DNA of 64,000 nucleotides from NCBI RefSeq assembly GCF_947623445.1, contig NC_135243.1, positions 5,644,501 to 5,708,500 of the forward strand, read 5' to 3'. Below the pieces are notes generated by a model. The model worked only from the letters and a program-made list of their open reading frames with translations, was not told where the DNA came from and searched no databases. A program made the translations under genes and the position numbers. Within the stretch, counting starts at the first letter, position 1; each line of letters begins with the position of its first letter. Origin of the DNA: Clavelina lepadiformis (Eukaryota; Chordata; Ascidiacea; Aplousobranchia; Clavelinidae). This document shows, piece after piece, positions 61,558 to 64,000 of this stretch.

Positions 61558-64000
61558 AGGGCTAATTATTACAATTAGCACACTGGGCTGTATGTGGTTG
61601 TTTGGAAGACTACAGTTACTCTGAAACTTAAGCTGTTATACGATTTAGACTGTCTAAGTATTAAAGTAAAACTTTAACCATAAAGACAACTTGATATTAC
61701 ACAGTAGGTACATGTTATAACACATCAATAGCATCATAATTACTAGGAGTCCGTCTACACTTGACGACTAGTTATTCGATCACCAGTTAGTAGACTAAGT
61801 TGCCTTATAGTCGACTATCAAACATATGAAGTCAACGTTAGTTGACGACGAATTTACAACGTAAACTTAAGCAATTTGCCAAATGTAGCGGTACGTGCAT
61901 GTTACAGTCTAATATTAAAGTTGTGTGAACAACATGGACCAATAAAACTATACAAATCTACACAATTTCTAATTCAATTCTTTACAACACCAATAAAATC
62001 AAAGCGTTATTAACAAAGGATGTATAACGTCGTTCACATATATTCAACGTTTTGCTGACCCATGGAGGGTGAACTTAAGCGTAGAGCGGGTTAAAGCAAT
62101 GGAAAATAGCAATTCCAATTTTCAAAAACTATACTAAAGCTTTCAGGTTTTTTATCGGCAAATGGTAAAATTTCATATAGTCTCGATGTGGTAAAATCGC
62201 GTACATTACATACCGCATGGTAAATGACTGATATCAATGACTCAAAACAATAACAGTCAAAGACGCAAGAGAGCCATCCAGCATTCGGCCATGTATCCCT
62301 AAACCAGCTGAAGGTTTTCATCTACCACGTCATCCGGTACACCTTCACATCGGATCTTGTGTTCCTCTTCGAAGTATTTTAATGCCTCCGCATGATTGCT
62401 CACAGAGAGATGACTGACACCAACAGCATTGTAGCAATTTGCCAGCAGAGTGTGAGGCACATTTCTCGCTTTTCTAAAGTTGAGAGTTTCCATGGCCAAA
62501 GATAGACCTTCCATATTCCTTTCGAGATTTACAAGGCATCGGACGATTTCCAGTTGACAGAGAAGCTTCGAAACAGTCATATTTTCTCTTTGTAATCGTT
62601 TATTGTCTAGTTTGGATGTGTGAGTAACATTATCCACTGTCTCCCGAAAACAGGCAAGTGCTATTTCGAAATTTGAAACCTGACAATTACACTGACCCAA
62701 AAAGTGGCAGACGTTGGCCAAAAATGCGTTCTTTTTCTCCACAGACGGTTCTAATTTTTCTATCTTAGACTTGGCTTTGTTCAGGTAATCCATAGCAAAG
62801 TGAGGATACCGAGTCACCATGTAAAATCTGCCAGATTCAACTAAAATATTTCCCAAAAGGATTGCCTCTTTTATGTCGTTGTTCTCCAGGTAATCATTAA
62901 GATAAGTAAACATATCTTTAGCTTCATCCAGTTTGCCCAACATGTGGTGCGTGAAGGCGACAAAATATCTCACTTCCAGGTCGTCTTCTTCGGGAAAATT
63001 ATTCGGACCGTAGATGCGAGAGTAAGTCTTCCATTCTTCAATAAGATCATCATGAAGCTTAAGAAAGTGTAAAACAATGAATTTGGAGGACGGTAAGTCA
63101 AAAACTTTAAAAAAACCAACTTCTATTTGCTGCAAAATCTCTTGCCTATACACAGCACCCTGGAGGTTGACTGCAGTCACAAAGTAGTCAATTGTACTTC
63201 TCTTCCCAACTATTTCAATAAGTCTCTGTGTTATAAGATTGTCGTTGTAGTCGTAATAGTTACTCTCGCTTAAAATGTCATTTTGGCCATCTCCTGACAT
63301 GTACACGGAAAGTCGAACTTGACAGGCCTGACAGAACTTACACAGCGTAAGCGACATTATGAGCCGTGTAGTGATCAATCAGATTCCTTCTTTCAAGTTC
63401 TTGGATTATTCCGAAACAAGAATTCTCGTCTATTGATTGAAGGCGTCCGACAGCGGAGAGAAAGATCGTGGTGGCTCTATACACTACTCGCTTGATGTCG
63501 CATGTTCGGCCCGCAAAGAGTCGATCTAAGCAGGTTTCAGAATCAAACTCTTCCAAATCACGAACCAACTGAGCGGTAACTACTTTGTGGTAGTTTTCGT
63601 TTTCGACTAATTTTTTCTTAACTTCTCGTACAAAGTGCTCATACACATCTCTATCTCCGGACACAAACCTACTTCGAGTAAGCAGATCACCTAAGTAGTA
63701 GCCATTCTTTAAATCTTCTTCTCGGTCAAGGTATGTGGCCATTTCACTGACCGGTTTTATCAACTCAGTAATCCATGACTTCGTTTCAGTTGGTTCCTGT
63801 CTGCCCAATGGGTTTTTGCAGGCGTGTGGAGCCAAGCCATCGGGACAAATGCCACAAGGTGTGTGGGCGTCCAAAAACCAATCTCCACCAGGCACAGTTT
63901 CATTATTTAGACACGGAATTGCAAGAAACCTTAAAATAGTCTCCTGTAATCCAACAAGGATGAACTGATAGATCACCGCCAACCAACGAAAATATTCTAA
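61558..64000 (-). repeat. Right arm of the inverted duplication
   Basis: Inverted copy of 58135-60563, continuing past the window end. Homology starts at the GCTAATTATTACAATTAGCAC segment near 61561 and includes 3' flank and coding sequence. Confidence 0.9.
62253..64000 (-). pseudogene. Nucleotidyltransferase/TPR gene, broken mirror copy
   Basis: Minus-strand copy of the 57493-59871 gene. It runs from the equivalent of residue 215 at the window edge to the C-terminus. The 5' part with the GS and DxE nucleotidyltransferase motif lies beyond the window. Two lesions separate it from the left copy. At 63329-63341 a 13-base sequence (read on the minus strand as TAAGTTCTGTCAG) replaces six bases, causing a stop and a frameshift after HNVAYAV. 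At 62299-62301 a TAG replaces the Glu codon after LQLV, removing the last 14 or so residues. Elsewhere the frame is open with few replacements (for example EEFDSETCLDRLF against QEFDTETCLARLF), so the copy is young. If the first lesion is really an intron, the gene could still encode most of the protein. Confidence 0.75.

Overview
The window looks like nuclear DNA of an invertebrate animal. Genes have many short exons with GT-AG introns, the DNA is AT-rich, and there are many DNA-transposon remnants. Extracellular Kazal, sushi, Ly6/uPAR and vWA modules are present, together with a CPSF4 orthologue and a Rab GTPase. An invertebrate deuterostome, possibly an ascidian tunicate, fits best, but this is an inference. 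Gene models were built by eye from reading frames, splice signals and phase agreement.

Layout. At 2.2-6.9 kb (+) lies a secreted protein with two Kazal-like (follistatin/agrin type) modules and a long cysteine-poor C-terminal part. At 10.9-14.6 kb (+) lies CPSF4/CPSF30, with five CCCH fingers and two CCHC knuckles. At 15.25-23.1 kb (-), convergent with CPSF4, lies a 16-exon secreted protein: signal peptide, one Ly6/uPAR (LU) domain, seven sushi domains and a C-terminal vWA domain. The 16 exons sum to 2244 nt, exactly 748 codons, and one intron is GC-AG.

From about 23.76 to 51.2 kb a tandem segmental triplication carries three copies of a seven-exon L-galactose dehydrogenase-like aldo-keto reductase, all on the minus strand. 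Each copy holds its own transposon insertions. The other copies keep the empty sites, so element ends and target-site duplications can be read directly. The insertions are a complete 2.78-kb hAT element with a decayed transposase, three hAT MITEs, two Tigger/pogo-type elements, a solo LTR and an unclassified 2.1-kb element.

At 51.9-53.9 kb (-) lies a complete six-exon Rab-family GTPase with a long tail and a CCxxx-type end. From 57.5 kb to the window end is a large inverted duplication. The left arm holds an intact 792-aa nucleotidyltransferase-fold protein with a TPR-like helical C-terminus, whose coding region is uninterrupted. The right arm holds a broken mirror copy that runs off the window. 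A spacer of about 1 kb between the arms has its own ORF.

The genes do not form one pathway. The main themes are secreted modular proteins in the first third, lineage-specific gene amplification in the rest (tandem AKR copies, palindromic nucleotidyltransferase copies), and transposon activity after the duplications.
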